Source: Myxacorys californica WJT36-NPBG1 (GTDB lineage Bacteria > Cyanobacteriota > Cyanobacteriia > Leptolyngbyales > Leptolyngbyaceae). Taken from it: a stretch of DNA of 64,000 nucleotides. Below are positions 17,131 through 25,122 of this stretch, piece by piece (positions within the stretch are counted from its first letter, which is position 1; each line of letters begins with the position of its first letter). The position numbers and the translations under genes were made by a program. The stretch covers positions 1 to 64,000 of the forward strand of contig JAHHHO010000007.1 in the NCBI GenBank assembly GCA_019359315.1. Direction: 5' to 3'. The notes under the pieces are model-generated. The model made no database searches. It saw only the letters and a program-made list of their open reading frames with translations, and was not told the origin of the DNA.

Positions 17131-17889
17131 ATGAGGGTTAGTGAAAAGCGATCGAGATCGCCCTTGGCAATCGGTGTGTGCATCACAGCGGTTGTGACTG
17201 TTGCAGGAACCGCTTATGCACTGACACATCCGCGTCAAGATACTTCTACCTCTGTCTCCCTAACCTCTAATGTTTGGCAACCTTTAAAAGGACACGCTTG
17301 CAAAACCATTGTTTTTGATCCACAACCGCCACTTAATGTCCGTTCTGCACCCATTGAGCAGAAAGGTAACATCATTGGTGGAATCGCGAACGGTACAGAG
17401 TTGACGATTCTGCTTGAAAAAGATGGATGGTATCAAATCAGCGCGCCAACGTCTGGTTGGGTCTACAAAAACTTAACTAAAACCGATTGCGGAGCATCCA
17501 ATCGAGTGGCTACTACCAGTCCTTCAACACAAGAATCAGATTCGCTACAGTCTATAGATCAAGGAAAGCGGCTGCTAAAAACAGCAACGGATCACTATCA
17601 AGCTGGAAATTTAGAAGGTGCGATCGCGCTTGCCAAATCGGTTTCGATTGAGAGTGCGGCTTACGATCAGGCTCAAGTGGCGCTAAGAACAATGCCGCAG
17701 AAGTGGAATCAAGCCAAGTCGAAGTACGCGATCGCCAAACAGGCACTCGATGAGAGCCGATGGAGTGATGTTTTGAAAGTGGCAGTTGAATACCCGGATA
17801 TTCGCTATTGGAGGCAAGAACTTGCACCGATTGTCAAGAAGGCAACCCTCTTACAGCACTATCTCAAGGCAAGCGAGTCTAGCTTATGA
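17131..17889 (+). CDS. SH3-domain protein with N-terminal membrane anchor
   Basis: The start is taken at ATG 17131, which has a GGAGG ribosome-binding site 6 bp upstream; the frame is open back to 16840 but that part reads as non-coding. The 252-residue protein has a basic N-terminus and one hydrophobic segment at about 9-32, a signal anchor or signal peptide. A bacterial SH3 domain (about 55-118) has Leu-Asn-Val-Arg-Ser and Gly-Trp-Tyr-Gln-Ile motifs. A helical region resembling tetratricopeptide repeats completes it. SH3b domains usually bind peptidoglycan or cell-wall peptides, so a periplasmic envelope role is likely. It is divergent from the PetP-like gene. Confidence 0.8.
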   Translation: MRVSEKRSRSPLAIGVCITAVVTVAGTAYALTHPRQDTSTSVSLTSNVWQPLKGHACKTIVFDPQPPLNVRSAPIEQKGNIIGGIANGTELTILLEKDGWYQISAPTSGWVYKNLTKTDCGASNRVATTSPSTQESDSLQSIDQGKRLLKTATDHYQAGNLEGAIALAKSVSIESAAYDQAQVALRTMPQKWNQAKSKYAIAKQALDESRWSDVLKVAVEYPDIRYWRQELAPIVKKATLLQHYLKASESSL

Positions 17890-17940
17890 CCACCTATACA
17901 GCCTTCAGAGCTTCGCGATCGCGTCGGAATTGGAGTGAAA

Positions 17941-17973
17941 GTTTTCCTCCTGAAGGTTACAGTTGAGGAAAAC
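17941..17973. terminator. Hairpin after the SH3-domain gene
   Basis: GTTTTCCTC (17941-17949) and GAGGAAAAC (17965-17973) form a perfect 9-bp stem with a 15-bp loop. It lies between the SH3-domain gene and the convergent purB gene. There is no T-run, so function as a terminator is tentative. Confidence 0.5.
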
Positions 17974-18078
17974 GCTTCCCAAGGAGCCTAGAAGAAATAA
18001 GTTGAACGTTTTTCTGATGCAAGCAGCAAGACAAAGCGATTTCAGCAGAAATTGGTTCAGGTTATTCTTTCTAGCTTC

Positions 18079-19374
18079 CTAAATGCCCAAGCGCTGATAA
18101 ACCTGATCGAGGTTTTTCAGATGATGCAGAGGATCGAAGCAGTCATTAATTTCTGCTGGAGAAAGAACTGCCGTCACCCGTGGATCGGTGCTGATTAGCT
18201 GGCGAAAATCTCCGTCGGCTGTATTCCAAGCTTGGTGAGCGCAGGACTGCACGATCATATAGGCTTCTTCTCGATTGAATCCTTGTTTCACTAGCGCTAG
18301 AAGTACCTGTTGGCTAAACACAACGCCGCCATAAACATTCATATTTCGCGCCATGTTGTCGGGGTAGACCAGCAAGTTTTTGATGAGTTTGGTCGCCTCG
18401 ACAAGCATGAAGTGCATCAGAATGCAGGCATCGGGCAACGCGACACGCTCAACAGAACTATGAGAAATATCGCGTTCGTGCCACAGGGCGACGTTCTCTA
18501 GAGCAGCTACGGCATAGCCTCGAATCAGCCGCGCCATCCCTGTTAGCCGCTCTGAGCGGATCGGGTTGCGCTTATGGGGCATGGCAGAGGAGCCTTTCTG
18601 ACCTTTTGAGAAAAATTCTTCGACTTCCAATACATCTGTGCGTTGGAGGTTACGAATTTCAACCGCAAATCGTTCGATTGAGGCAGCTAGGAGTGCCAGA
18701 CAATTCATGAAGTCAGCATGGCGATCCCGAGAAATCACCTGCGTCGATGCTGGATCAGGCTCTAATCCCAAAGCTTGACAGGTCAAGGTTTCAATCCGGG
18801 GATCAATATTGGCGTAAGTTCCCACTGCACCTGAAATCTGTCCGACTGCGATCGTTTTTCTGAGCTGGCATAAGCGATCGCGGTGACGCAGCATTTCGGC
18901 TAACCAGCCTGCTAATTTAAACCCAAATGTCATGGGCTCGGCATGAATTCCATGCGATCGCCCGATCATCACGGTGCTGCGATGCTGCTGCGCTTGATAA
19001 CGAATCGCTTGAATCAACGCTTCAACGTGACTCATGATCACATCGAGACTTGCTACCATCTGCAATGCCAGTGCCGTATCTAGCACATCAGAACTGGTCA
19101 TTCCGAGGTGAATGTAGCGTCCTGCATCGCCCACATATTCATTGACGTTGGTGAGAAAGGCGATTACGTCGTGGCGAACTTCTGCCTCGATTTCTAGAAT
19201 TCTTTGGGGGTCAAAGTTCGCTTTTTCTTTGATTTCTGCGACAGCTTCGGCGGGGATGTAGCCAAGCTCACCTTGGGCTTCGCAGACAGCAATTTCAACC
19301 TCTAGCCAAGTTTTAAACTTGTAGGCTTCAGTCCAGAGGTTGCCCATTTCGGGCAGGGTATAACGCTCTATCAA
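18079..19374 (-). CDS. purB: Adenylosuccinate lyase
   Basis: PurB cleaves adenylosuccinate to AMP and SAICAR to AICAR in purine synthesis, releasing fumarate. The 431-residue protein shows the fumarase/aspartase superfamily regions in order. These are Thr-Ser-Ser-Asp-Val-Leu-Asp-Thr near residue 93, the histidine motif Gly-Arg-Ser-His-Gly-Ile-His-Ala-Glu-Pro near 140, and the catalytic-serine signature Gly-Ser-Ser-Ala-Met-Pro-His-Lys-Arg-Asn-Pro near 262. Length and motif order are normal. It stands alone, convergent with the SH3-domain gene and downstream of the papain-like peptidase gene on the same strand, 356 bp away. Confidence 0.96.
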   Translation of the reverse strand: MIERYTLPEMGNLWTEAYKFKTWLEVEIAVCEAQGELGYIPAEAVAEIKEKANFDPQRILEIEAEVRHDVIAFLTNVNEYVGDAGRYIHLGMTSSDVLDTALALQMVASLDVIMSHVEALIQAIRYQAQQHRSTVMIGRSHGIHAEPMTFGFKLAGWLAEMLRHRDRLCQLRKTIAVGQISGAVGTYANIDPRIETLTCQALGLEPDPASTQVISRDRHADFMNCLALLAASIERFAVEIRNLQRTDVLEVEEFFSKGQKGSSAMPHKRNPIRSERLTGMARLIRGYAVAALENVALWHERDISHSSVERVALPDACILMHFMLVEATKLIKNLLVYPDNMARNMNVYGGVVFSQQVLLALVKQGFNREEAYMIVQSCAHQAWNTADGDFRQLISTDPRVTAVLSPAEINDCFDPLHHLKNLDQVYQRLGI

Positions 19375-19730
19375 GGCTCGCCGCAGAATACAACGGTCAC
19401 ATTGTAGCGCCTAATTTAGCTCGCTAATGATGAAGTTATCTCGCTGTATTCTGGGGCATGGCAGTGGTTTCAAAGCCATGTGTTTGTGTGCAAGATCAAG
19501 TACGATTCAAGTAATTGTAGAGGTAAGTCAAGGGCGATGAAGCCTAAAGTTATTACTGCAACGATCGCGGCGGCAATAGCAGTTATTTTGGAAGGGACGG
19601 CTAGCAGGCTCTTCGTCTAGCGTTGTCGTTCTTTCGTCGCCGTTCGACTTGGTCGTTGAGGTGGATATTGAAAACAATGCCTGCGCTAAGGGTGCAGGCA
19701 TCCTATACTTTTAACAAAGTGGTTGACGGC
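19375..19730. other. Region between purB and the peptidase gene
   Basis: No confident gene is seen. An ATG at 19537 opens a 27-codon plus-strand frame ending at 19620; its peptide resembles the start of a signal peptide, but there is no mature protein. The peptidase terminator is at 19677-19701. Promoter elements for purB should lie within about 100 bp of 19374, but none is clear by eye. Confidence 0.5.
19677..19701 (-). terminator. Intrinsic terminator after the peptidase gene
   Basis: On the minus strand ATGCCTGC and GCAGGCAT form a perfect 8-bp stem around a 9-base loop. They are followed by TGTTTTC, about 30 bp past the peptidase stop codon. Confidence 0.75.
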
Positions 19731-21176
19731 TCAATCGCTGTCTTCGTCTTCGCTCTCTTCGTAACTGTCCGCAGCTTCTTCGTCTTCTTCGTAGCTGTCC
19801 TCTTCTTCGTCTTCCTCGTAATTGTCTTCAGTTTCTTCGTACTCTTTTTCGTCTTCGGTTTCGTCTTCGTCCTCTTCGTAACTGTCTTCAGTTTCTTTGG
19901 TTTCGTCTTCGTCTTCCTCGTAACTGTCTTCAGTTTCGTCCTCTTCAGTTTCGTCCTCGCTGTCCTCTTCTTCGTAACTGTCTTCAGTTTCTTCGTCTTC
20001 CTCGTAGCTGTCTTCGATTTCGTCTTCAGTTTCTTCGTACTCTTCCTCTTCCTCGTAGCTATCTTCAGGTTCAATCTCGTCTTCTTCGTAGCTATCTTCG
20101 GTTTCTTCGTCTTCTAATGATTCTTCATCCTCGTCATACTCTTGGTAGTAGAGAGATTCCAAGTCTTCGCACGCATCGACGGACAAGAGTCCTTTCTCGA
20201 CATAGACGAGTTCTTCTTCGTATTCAACGGTGTAGAAATTATTAAAGAGATCGACGATCGCGGAATTACGAATCGCGCCTGGCGATTGGAAGGCGGACGC
20301 GATCGCAGCCGTCGCGCCATCAAACAAGGAGGAAGAATTGCCTTGGATGTCTTGGCTTAAATCAAAATCACTGACCTGCCGAATTACCCAGCAATCTCCA
20401 TTGAGATGAGGCTTCGTCATGTAGTCATAGGGAATATAGCAGTATCCCTGCTCGCCCCATTCCTCGCCCCACGAGTTGCGAACGATAAAGACTTGATCGG
20501 GGTCTGAATAACCGACACACAGCATGGCATGACCGCCATCGTGCTTCTCGTTGTCTGGGTCGGGCATGGGAACGAGTCCGTTAGACCCTGCTGCCTGAAA
20601 CGACGAAAATAGCTGCAATCCGAAGGCAAACGGGTAGCCGTCAGCGAGGCAGCTTTGCATCTCGTAAAGATCGACCTTAACTCGATACGCATCTTCAATG
20701 ACAAAGTTTGCTGCCTCTTCGTAGGCTTCAGTGGGAGGCTGTTCTAAGATCTGTGCTGGATTAAATGCCCAAGTTGCTTCAGAGCAAGCCCCATGCTTCC
20801 GCAGAACCTTGATGCAGCTTTTTAAATAAGTGCCTTCATCAATGGCGACATCGCCATCTAATTCACGAGCGTTGTAGTAAATAAATAGACGGCTCACATC
20901 GTCCGATCGATTCAATAGCCGATTAGCGAGATATTCATAAGCGCCTGCCATCGCGTTAGCGGTGCAGCTATTGGTATCACCTTGATTCTCTACAGGGGTT
21001 AGGTAGGAGCGCAGATCAATCTTGGAGGGTAGAGGTTCTCGACGATCGCGACTCGCACTATATTTTTTGTCGTTGGAATCTTGCTTTTCAGGGCGGTAGC
21101 CGCCGAGCTTAAAGTGTTGCCCGATCGAATTTTTGACAACCGTTGATTTACGAACACGACGATAGTTCTTTGACAT
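19731..21176 (-). CDS. Papain-like (C1 family) cysteine peptidase with acidic repeat tail
   Basis: The 481-residue protein has no signal peptide and a basic N-terminus. The C1 catalytic set is present: Asn-Gln-Gly...Ser-Cys puts the oxyanion Gln near 65 and the nucleophile Cys near 71, Gly-Gly-His puts the His near 216, and Arg-Asn-Ser-Trp-Gly puts the Asn near 234. No inhibitory prodomain of the papain type is evident. From about residue 345 the protein is almost wholly Glu/Asp with regularly placed Ser-Tyr: eight Asp-Ser-Tyr-Glu-Glu units and one Asp-Asn-Tyr-Glu-Glu are visible. The acidic tail may autoinhibit, bind cations or bind basic partners; none of this is shown by the sequence. Confidence 0.88.
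   Translation of the reverse strand: MSKNYRRVRKSTVVKNSIGQHFKLGGYRPEKQDSNDKKYSASRDRREPLPSKIDLRSYLTPVENQGDTNSCTANAMAGAYEYLANRLLNRSDDVSRLFIYYNARELDGDVAIDEGTYLKSCIKVLRKHGACSEATWAFNPAQILEQPPTEAYEEAANFVIEDAYRVKVDLYEMQSCLADGYPFAFGLQLFSSFQAAGSNGLVPMPDPDNEKHDGGHAMLCVGYSDPDQVFIVRNSWGEEWGEQGYCYIPYDYMTKPHLNGDCWVIRQVSDFDLSQDIQGNSSSLFDGATAAIASAFQSPGAIRNSAIVDLFNNFYTVEYEEELVYVEKGLLSVDACEDLESLYYQEYDEDEESLEDEETEDSYEEDEIEPEDSYEEEEEYEETEDEIEDSYEEDEETEDSYEEEDSEDETEEDETEDSYEEDEDETKETEDSYEEDEDETEDEKEYEETEDNYEEDEEEDSYEEDEEAADSYEESEDEDSD
19734..20140. repeat. Degenerate repeat encoding the acidic tail
   Basis: The DNA encoding the peptidase tail consists of diverged short units whose minus-strand translation is Asp-Ser-Tyr-Glu-Glu plus Glu/Asp spacers. 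The composition is extreme: GAA, GAG, GAC and GAT codons dominate. Plus-strand long frames here (19623-20117) are by-products of this bias. Confidence 0.85.
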
Positions 21177-21293
21177 AAAAAACTCCGAGCATTTTACTCA
21201 GAGCCTGAAGTTATACCGTATGCTTCCCAGAAATTAAGTTATGCGATCGCTCGTCTGGGAGTGAATCGTTTTGGCAATGTGGTGAGTCTGATC

Positions 21294-22820
21294 TCACTGC
21301 ATTCTGTCGATCGTACGATATTGAATTGCTTCAGCAACGTGTGACGTTTGCAACTTCTCCTCGCCCGCTAAATCCGCGATCGTCCGTGCCACTTTGAGAA
21401 TGCGATCGCTCGCTCTCACGGACAGCCCCAATTTGCGAATCGCATTCTCTAGTAAGGTGCGAGTTGCAGTGTCTAAGCTGCACCATTTTTTCAAGTGAGC
21501 GCTCTGCATCTCGGCATTGCAGCGAAGCGATGTGTTCTGGAAGCGATCGCAGGCGCGATCGCGGGCTGCCTGTACTCGCGATCGCACCGTCGCAGAATCT
21601 TCCCCAGTGGTCTGCTGCGTAATTTCTTCTGGCTTCAGTCGATTCACACCGACTTGCAGATCAATGCGATCCATCAATGGACCCGATAGCCGCGCCCAAT
21701 ATTGCTCTCTGTGTCTCGGTGAACAGGTACACGGCTGGACGGTATCACCATAGTATCCGCAAGGACAAGGGTTCGTGCTGGCAATCAGAGTAAATTGCGC
21801 CGGAAATGACACGGATTGTCGCGTTCGAGAAATCGTCACCGTGCCGTCTTCTAAAGGCTGACGTAGAAATTCCAGCACATCCCGTTTAAATTCAGTTAAT
21901 TCATCAAGAAATAAAATGCCCCGATGGGCGAGCGAAATCTCTCCGGGTCTCGGAAAGCTACCTCCACCCACCAGAGACGGCCCAGATGCTGAGTGATGTG
22001 GGCTGCGAAAGGGACGAGTGGCGACTAATGAGCCTTTATTCTTTAGCAAGCCCGCGACCGAGTGAATCTGGGTCACCTCCAATGCTTCTGCAAATGCCAT
22101 GGGCGGCAGAATGCTGGGAAGTCTCCGGGCTAACATCGTCTTTCCACTTCCCGGAGGTCCAACAAAGACTAAATTGTGGCCCCCAGCTGCCGCAATTTCT
22201 AACGCTCGGCGTGCGTGAGCTTGACCTTTAACATCTCGCAGATCTGGGGCAGTAATTTGCGCTTGCGTTAACTCAGCCTCGCCATCAACTTGAGCTGGCA
22301 GCACTGAGGATGGATCACTCAAAAACTGTCCGACTTCCGATAAATGTTTGAAGCCGTAAACCTTAATGCCCTGCACCACAGCAGCTTCTCGAACATTATC
22401 GGCAGGCACGACTAAGCTTGAAATGCCGAGCCGTTTGGCGGCAGCCGCGATCGCGAGGACTCCTGCCACCGGACGAAGGCTGCCATCTAACGAAACTTCG
22501 CCCAAAAATAAATACTCTTCCAACAGGTCTGCGCTCACTTGTTCTGAAGCGGCTAGAGCGCCAACGCTAATTGGCAAATCAAAACTTGGGCCTTCTTTCC
22601 TTAGATCAGCAGGCGTCAGGTTAATGACGATCCGCTTCATCGGAAACAGATAGCCTGCGTTCTTGATGGCGGTTTTGACTCGTTCTTTCGATTCTTGAAC
22701 GGCGGCATCGGGAAGTCCGACCACAACGATCGCGGGGAGTCCATTGGCAACGTCTACCTCAACGCCAACTTTCACTGCGTCGATTCCAACTAGCGCCGCA
22801 CTCCAAACTCTTGCTAGCAT
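21294..22820 (-). CDS. YifB/ComM family AAA ATPase
   Basis: This 508-residue Mg-chelatase-like ATPase has an N-terminal Lon-protease-like domain (about 1-170, including Asn-Leu-Thr-Pro-Ala-Asp). An AAA domain follows with Walker A Gly-Pro-Pro-Gly-Ser-Gly-Lys-Thr near 220 and Walker B Leu-Phe-Leu-Asp-Glu-Leu. A Cys-rich insert reads Cys-Pro-Cys-Gly-Tyr-Tyr-Gly-Asp then Cys-Thr-Cys. A C-terminal helical domain ends it. ComM is a branch-migration helicase that aids integration of transforming DNA in naturally competent bacteria. With dprA elsewhere in the window it supports a competence role, though many cyanobacteria keep both genes regardless. Confidence 0.9.
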   Translation of the reverse strand: MLARVWSAALVGIDAVKVGVEVDVANGLPAIVVVGLPDAAVQESKERVKTAIKNAGYLFPMKRIVINLTPADLRKEGPSFDLPISVGALAASEQVSADLLEEYLFLGEVSLDGSLRPVAGVLAIAAAAKRLGISSLVVPADNVREAAVVQGIKVYGFKHLSEVGQFLSDPSSVLPAQVDGEAELTQAQITAPDLRDVKGQAHARRALEIAAAGGHNLVFVGPPGSGKTMLARRLPSILPPMAFAEALEVTQIHSVAGLLKNKGSLVATRPFRSPHHSASGPSLVGGGSFPRPGEISLAHRGILFLDELTEFKRDVLEFLRQPLEDGTVTISRTRQSVSFPAQFTLIASTNPCPCGYYGDTVQPCTCSPRHREQYWARLSGPLMDRIDLQVGVNRLKPEEITQQTTGEDSATVRSRVQAARDRACDRFQNTSLRCNAEMQSAHLKKWCSLDTATRTLLENAIRKLGLSVRASDRILKVARTIADLAGEEKLQTSHVAEAIQYRTIDRMQ

Positions 22821-23138
22821 GTTTTTTCCTAATCATTCTTGTCGGTAGAATGCCCTGCATTCTGAATGCACCAACAAGATGAATGTTTAGAGTGCATTTA
22901 TATTAGTTTTATTGTCTGCGTAAAAAGTTGAGTAACGATTTAATGCAACACTGTTTGGAGCATGGGATATTAACTGCCTTTCGGGATGTGAATCCGCCAG
23001 CTCTAGCGCATAGTAAAAGTCATATGCAAAATTAAAGGGAACGGAAAGCGTTGTTATGGTTAAACTCACCCTTGGCAATGCTATTTGCCATGCATGGATA
23101 AAATGAAACTAAAGCAGAAGACGGTGTGAAACTACGTT
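22821..23138. other. Intergenic region containing a HIT-gene fragment
   Basis: No intact gene is seen. The stretch 22975-23014 matches part of the HIT gene at 27408-27447: the first 23 bp are identical and about 34 of 40 bp match overall. The translation keeps Ala-Phe-Arg-Asp-Val-Asn-Pro. The flanks do not show clear similarity, so this is a small remnant. No terminator with a T-run is evident for either flanking gene. Confidence 0.65.
22975..23014 (+). pseudogene. Remnant of a HIT-family gene
   Basis: Forty bases retain about 85% identity with the intact HIT gene 4.4 kb away. They are in a readable frame giving Thr-Ala-Phe-Arg-Asp-Val-Asn-Pro-Pro-Ala. The catalytic histidine triad part is absent. 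It could be a decayed paralogue or a small copied piece. Confidence 0.55.
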
Positions 23139-24695
23139 CTACGCAACTGCGTTTGTCGATCGAGAAGCAAACGGTCTGCGATACCGGTCAGTTAAGCCTT
23201 CCCACTCCACGACGATGGTGCTGCCTCGTTCCTCCTGCTGACATGCCCACATAGAAAGCAAGTCGAAACACGAGTGATCAACATAGACCAGCTTTTCGAG
23301 ATGGATATGTAATCGTGTTTGGGGAGGAATCTTTTCTAGAGCAGAGGCCAACTCAGGCAAACGAACGAACGTAGCAGCGCCTTCTAGGTGAATATCAATC
23401 CGTTGGTCGTGCTCGTCATGCTCGATACGAACGTTCAAACGAGACACTTTAGAAATGACAAAGATTGCCGTTAATACAATTCCAATAAGAATTCCGGTCA
23501 GCAGTTCTGTTACGACGATGCCGATGAAGGTCGCAGAGAAAATGATCAGCGGAATTCGCCCGTATCGTTTGAGGTGACGGATGTGTTCTATCTCAATCAG
23601 TTTGTAGCCAGTGAAAACCAGAACGGCAGCAAGGCTAGAGGTAGGAACCATTCTGAGTAAAGTAGGTGCGGCTACGACCAATAGTAATAGCCAGACACCG
23701 TGCAGCATTGCTGAAAGTCGAGTTTTCGCCCCTGCCTCTACATTGACTGAGCTACGCACAATCACACCCGTCATTGGCAGTGCTCCCAGTGCTCCACAAA
23801 TTAAGTTGCCAATTCCCTGCGCACTCAACTCTTTATCAAAGTCAGTTTTTGGTCCCTGATGCAATCGATCGACCGCAGCAGCTGAGAGCAAACTCTCGGC
23901 ACTGGCAATAAAAGCAATCACCATCGCTTCTAGAAGTAGCGGCGCTTGAATCAAAGTCATGAAATTGCCCGGTGTTGGAAGTCGAAGCGTCTCCAGCAGA
24001 TTAGCAGGTACATCTACGTATTGAATGGGCAATTGCAGTACGGTTGCGATCGTCGTTGCCAAAACCACTGCGATCAGCGCTCCAGGCAATAGCCGTAACC
24101 GTGTCGGCTTAAACCTCTCCCACAGCACCAGCGTCACAATGGTAAACACACCGATCGACGCTGCAAGGTGATGGTTGCTGCCACTGATTGGAAAGAATGC
24201 TTTGTAGATCGCATTCGGGATGGAAATCAAATTTTCAAGACCATGAGCCCGCGGTTTGTCGTCAATCATGACGTGGAACTGAGACACGAGAATCAACACA
24301 CCGATTCCCGACAACATGCCGTAGATCACCGCAGGAGACATGGCGCGAAACAGTTGACCTAGCTTAAACCGACCTGCTAGGAGTTGAATCAAACCCGCTA
24401 ACATCAGCACCGGACCGACCATCTCAATGCCGTAATCTCGCACAAGTTCTGCCACCACGACTGCTAATCCAGCTGCTGGACCGCTGACTTGAAAGGGAGA
24501 TCCTGAAATTGCTCCGACCAGCATACCCCCTACCATTCCGGTTACTAAGCCGAGGGCAGGAGGAACACCGGACGCGATCGCAATTCCCATACATAGGGGC
24601 AGCGCGACCAGAAAGACTACGAAGGACGCCAAAAAATCTTTGATCAACGATCGCCTGTCTACTTTGCCACCGATGATGTTTAGTAACGTTCCCAT
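23139..24695 (-). CDS. SulP-family anion transporter
   Basis: The start is taken at ATG 24695, with GGAG 7 bp upstream, giving 518 residues. The N-terminal 400 residues are a multi-span membrane domain of the SulP/SLC26 type with the early Ser-Gly-Pro-Ala-Ala-Gly-Leu substrate motif near 64 and Gly-Ala-Leu-Pro-Met-Thr-Gly-Val-Ile near 290. The C-terminal 90 residues form a short STAS-like domain with Val-Asp-His-Ser-Cys-Phe-Asp. SulP members transport sulfate, bicarbonate (BicA in cyanobacteria) or other anions; the sequence alone does not decide the substrate. It is divergent from a sensor kinase gene, 427 bp away, which might regulate it. Confidence 0.88.
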   Translation of the reverse strand: MGTLLNIIGGKVDRRSLIKDFLASFVVFLVALPLCMGIAIASGVPPALGLVTGMVGGMLVGAISGSPFQVSGPAAGLAVVVAELVRDYGIEMVGPVLMLAGLIQLLAGRFKLGQLFRAMSPAVIYGMLSGIGVLILVSQFHVMIDDKPRAHGLENLISIPNAIYKAFFPISGSNHHLAASIGVFTIVTLVLWERFKPTRLRLLPGALIAVVLATTIATVLQLPIQYVDVPANLLETLRLPTPGNFMTLIQAPLLLEAMVIAFIASAESLLSAAAVDRLHQGPKTDFDKELSAQGIGNLICGALGALPMTGVIVRSSVNVEAGAKTRLSAMLHGVWLLLLVVAAPTLLRMVPTSSLAAVLVFTGYKLIEIEHIRHLKRYGRIPLIIFSATFIGIVVTELLTGILIGIVLTAIFVISKVSRLNVRIEHDEHDQRIDIHLEGAATFVRLPELASALEKIPPQTRLHIHLEKLVYVDHSCFDLLSMWACQQEERGSTIVVEWEGLTDRYRRPFASRSTNAVA

Positions 24696-25122
24696 GTTTT
24701 TCTCCAGTGAAAATGTTGCAAGATTTACATCCATCGAACCGCGATCGCAGTTCCAGCCAGAACCGCTTTGACTGGCAACGCTCCACTTTGACTACTCAGA
24801 TGATTCCAATGAATTAAGTGCTTTCAGCTACTCACTTTCAGCTACTCAAAGGTTGAGGGGGCTAGCCCACAGAAATCTAAAATGCCGTCTGATAAAAACT
24901 TCAGGTAAACTTAAAAGCCGTCATCGCCATGAACCTTAATAGTAGAAGGAGAGGATAATCCTCAGAACGTTGTTGAGATATCGTGCTCCACACCTCCTAA
25001 GTATTTAGATTTCTTAATTCTTCTTAAATTTAATGAATTTGCATGAAAAAAAGATAAGCTTTTCGTGAGAAATCTCTCATGAATGCTTGCCAAAGCGATA
25101 AGCTTTCTCTTTATACACGCGA
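24696..25122. other. Divergent intergenic region, SulP gene and sensor kinase
   Basis: No gene is seen. It contains a perfect 14-bp tandem duplication, CTTTCAGCTACTCA, at 24821-24834 and 24835-24848. Promoters for both flanking genes should be here. AT-rich DNA lies at about 25000-25070, next to the kinase start. Confidence 0.7.

Noticed and set aside
19623-20117. 164-codon plus-strand frame rich in Phe and Val
   Set aside because: It is the antisense of the Glu/Asp-rich repeat in the peptidase gene; codon bias there removes stops on the other strand. It has no ribosome-binding site.
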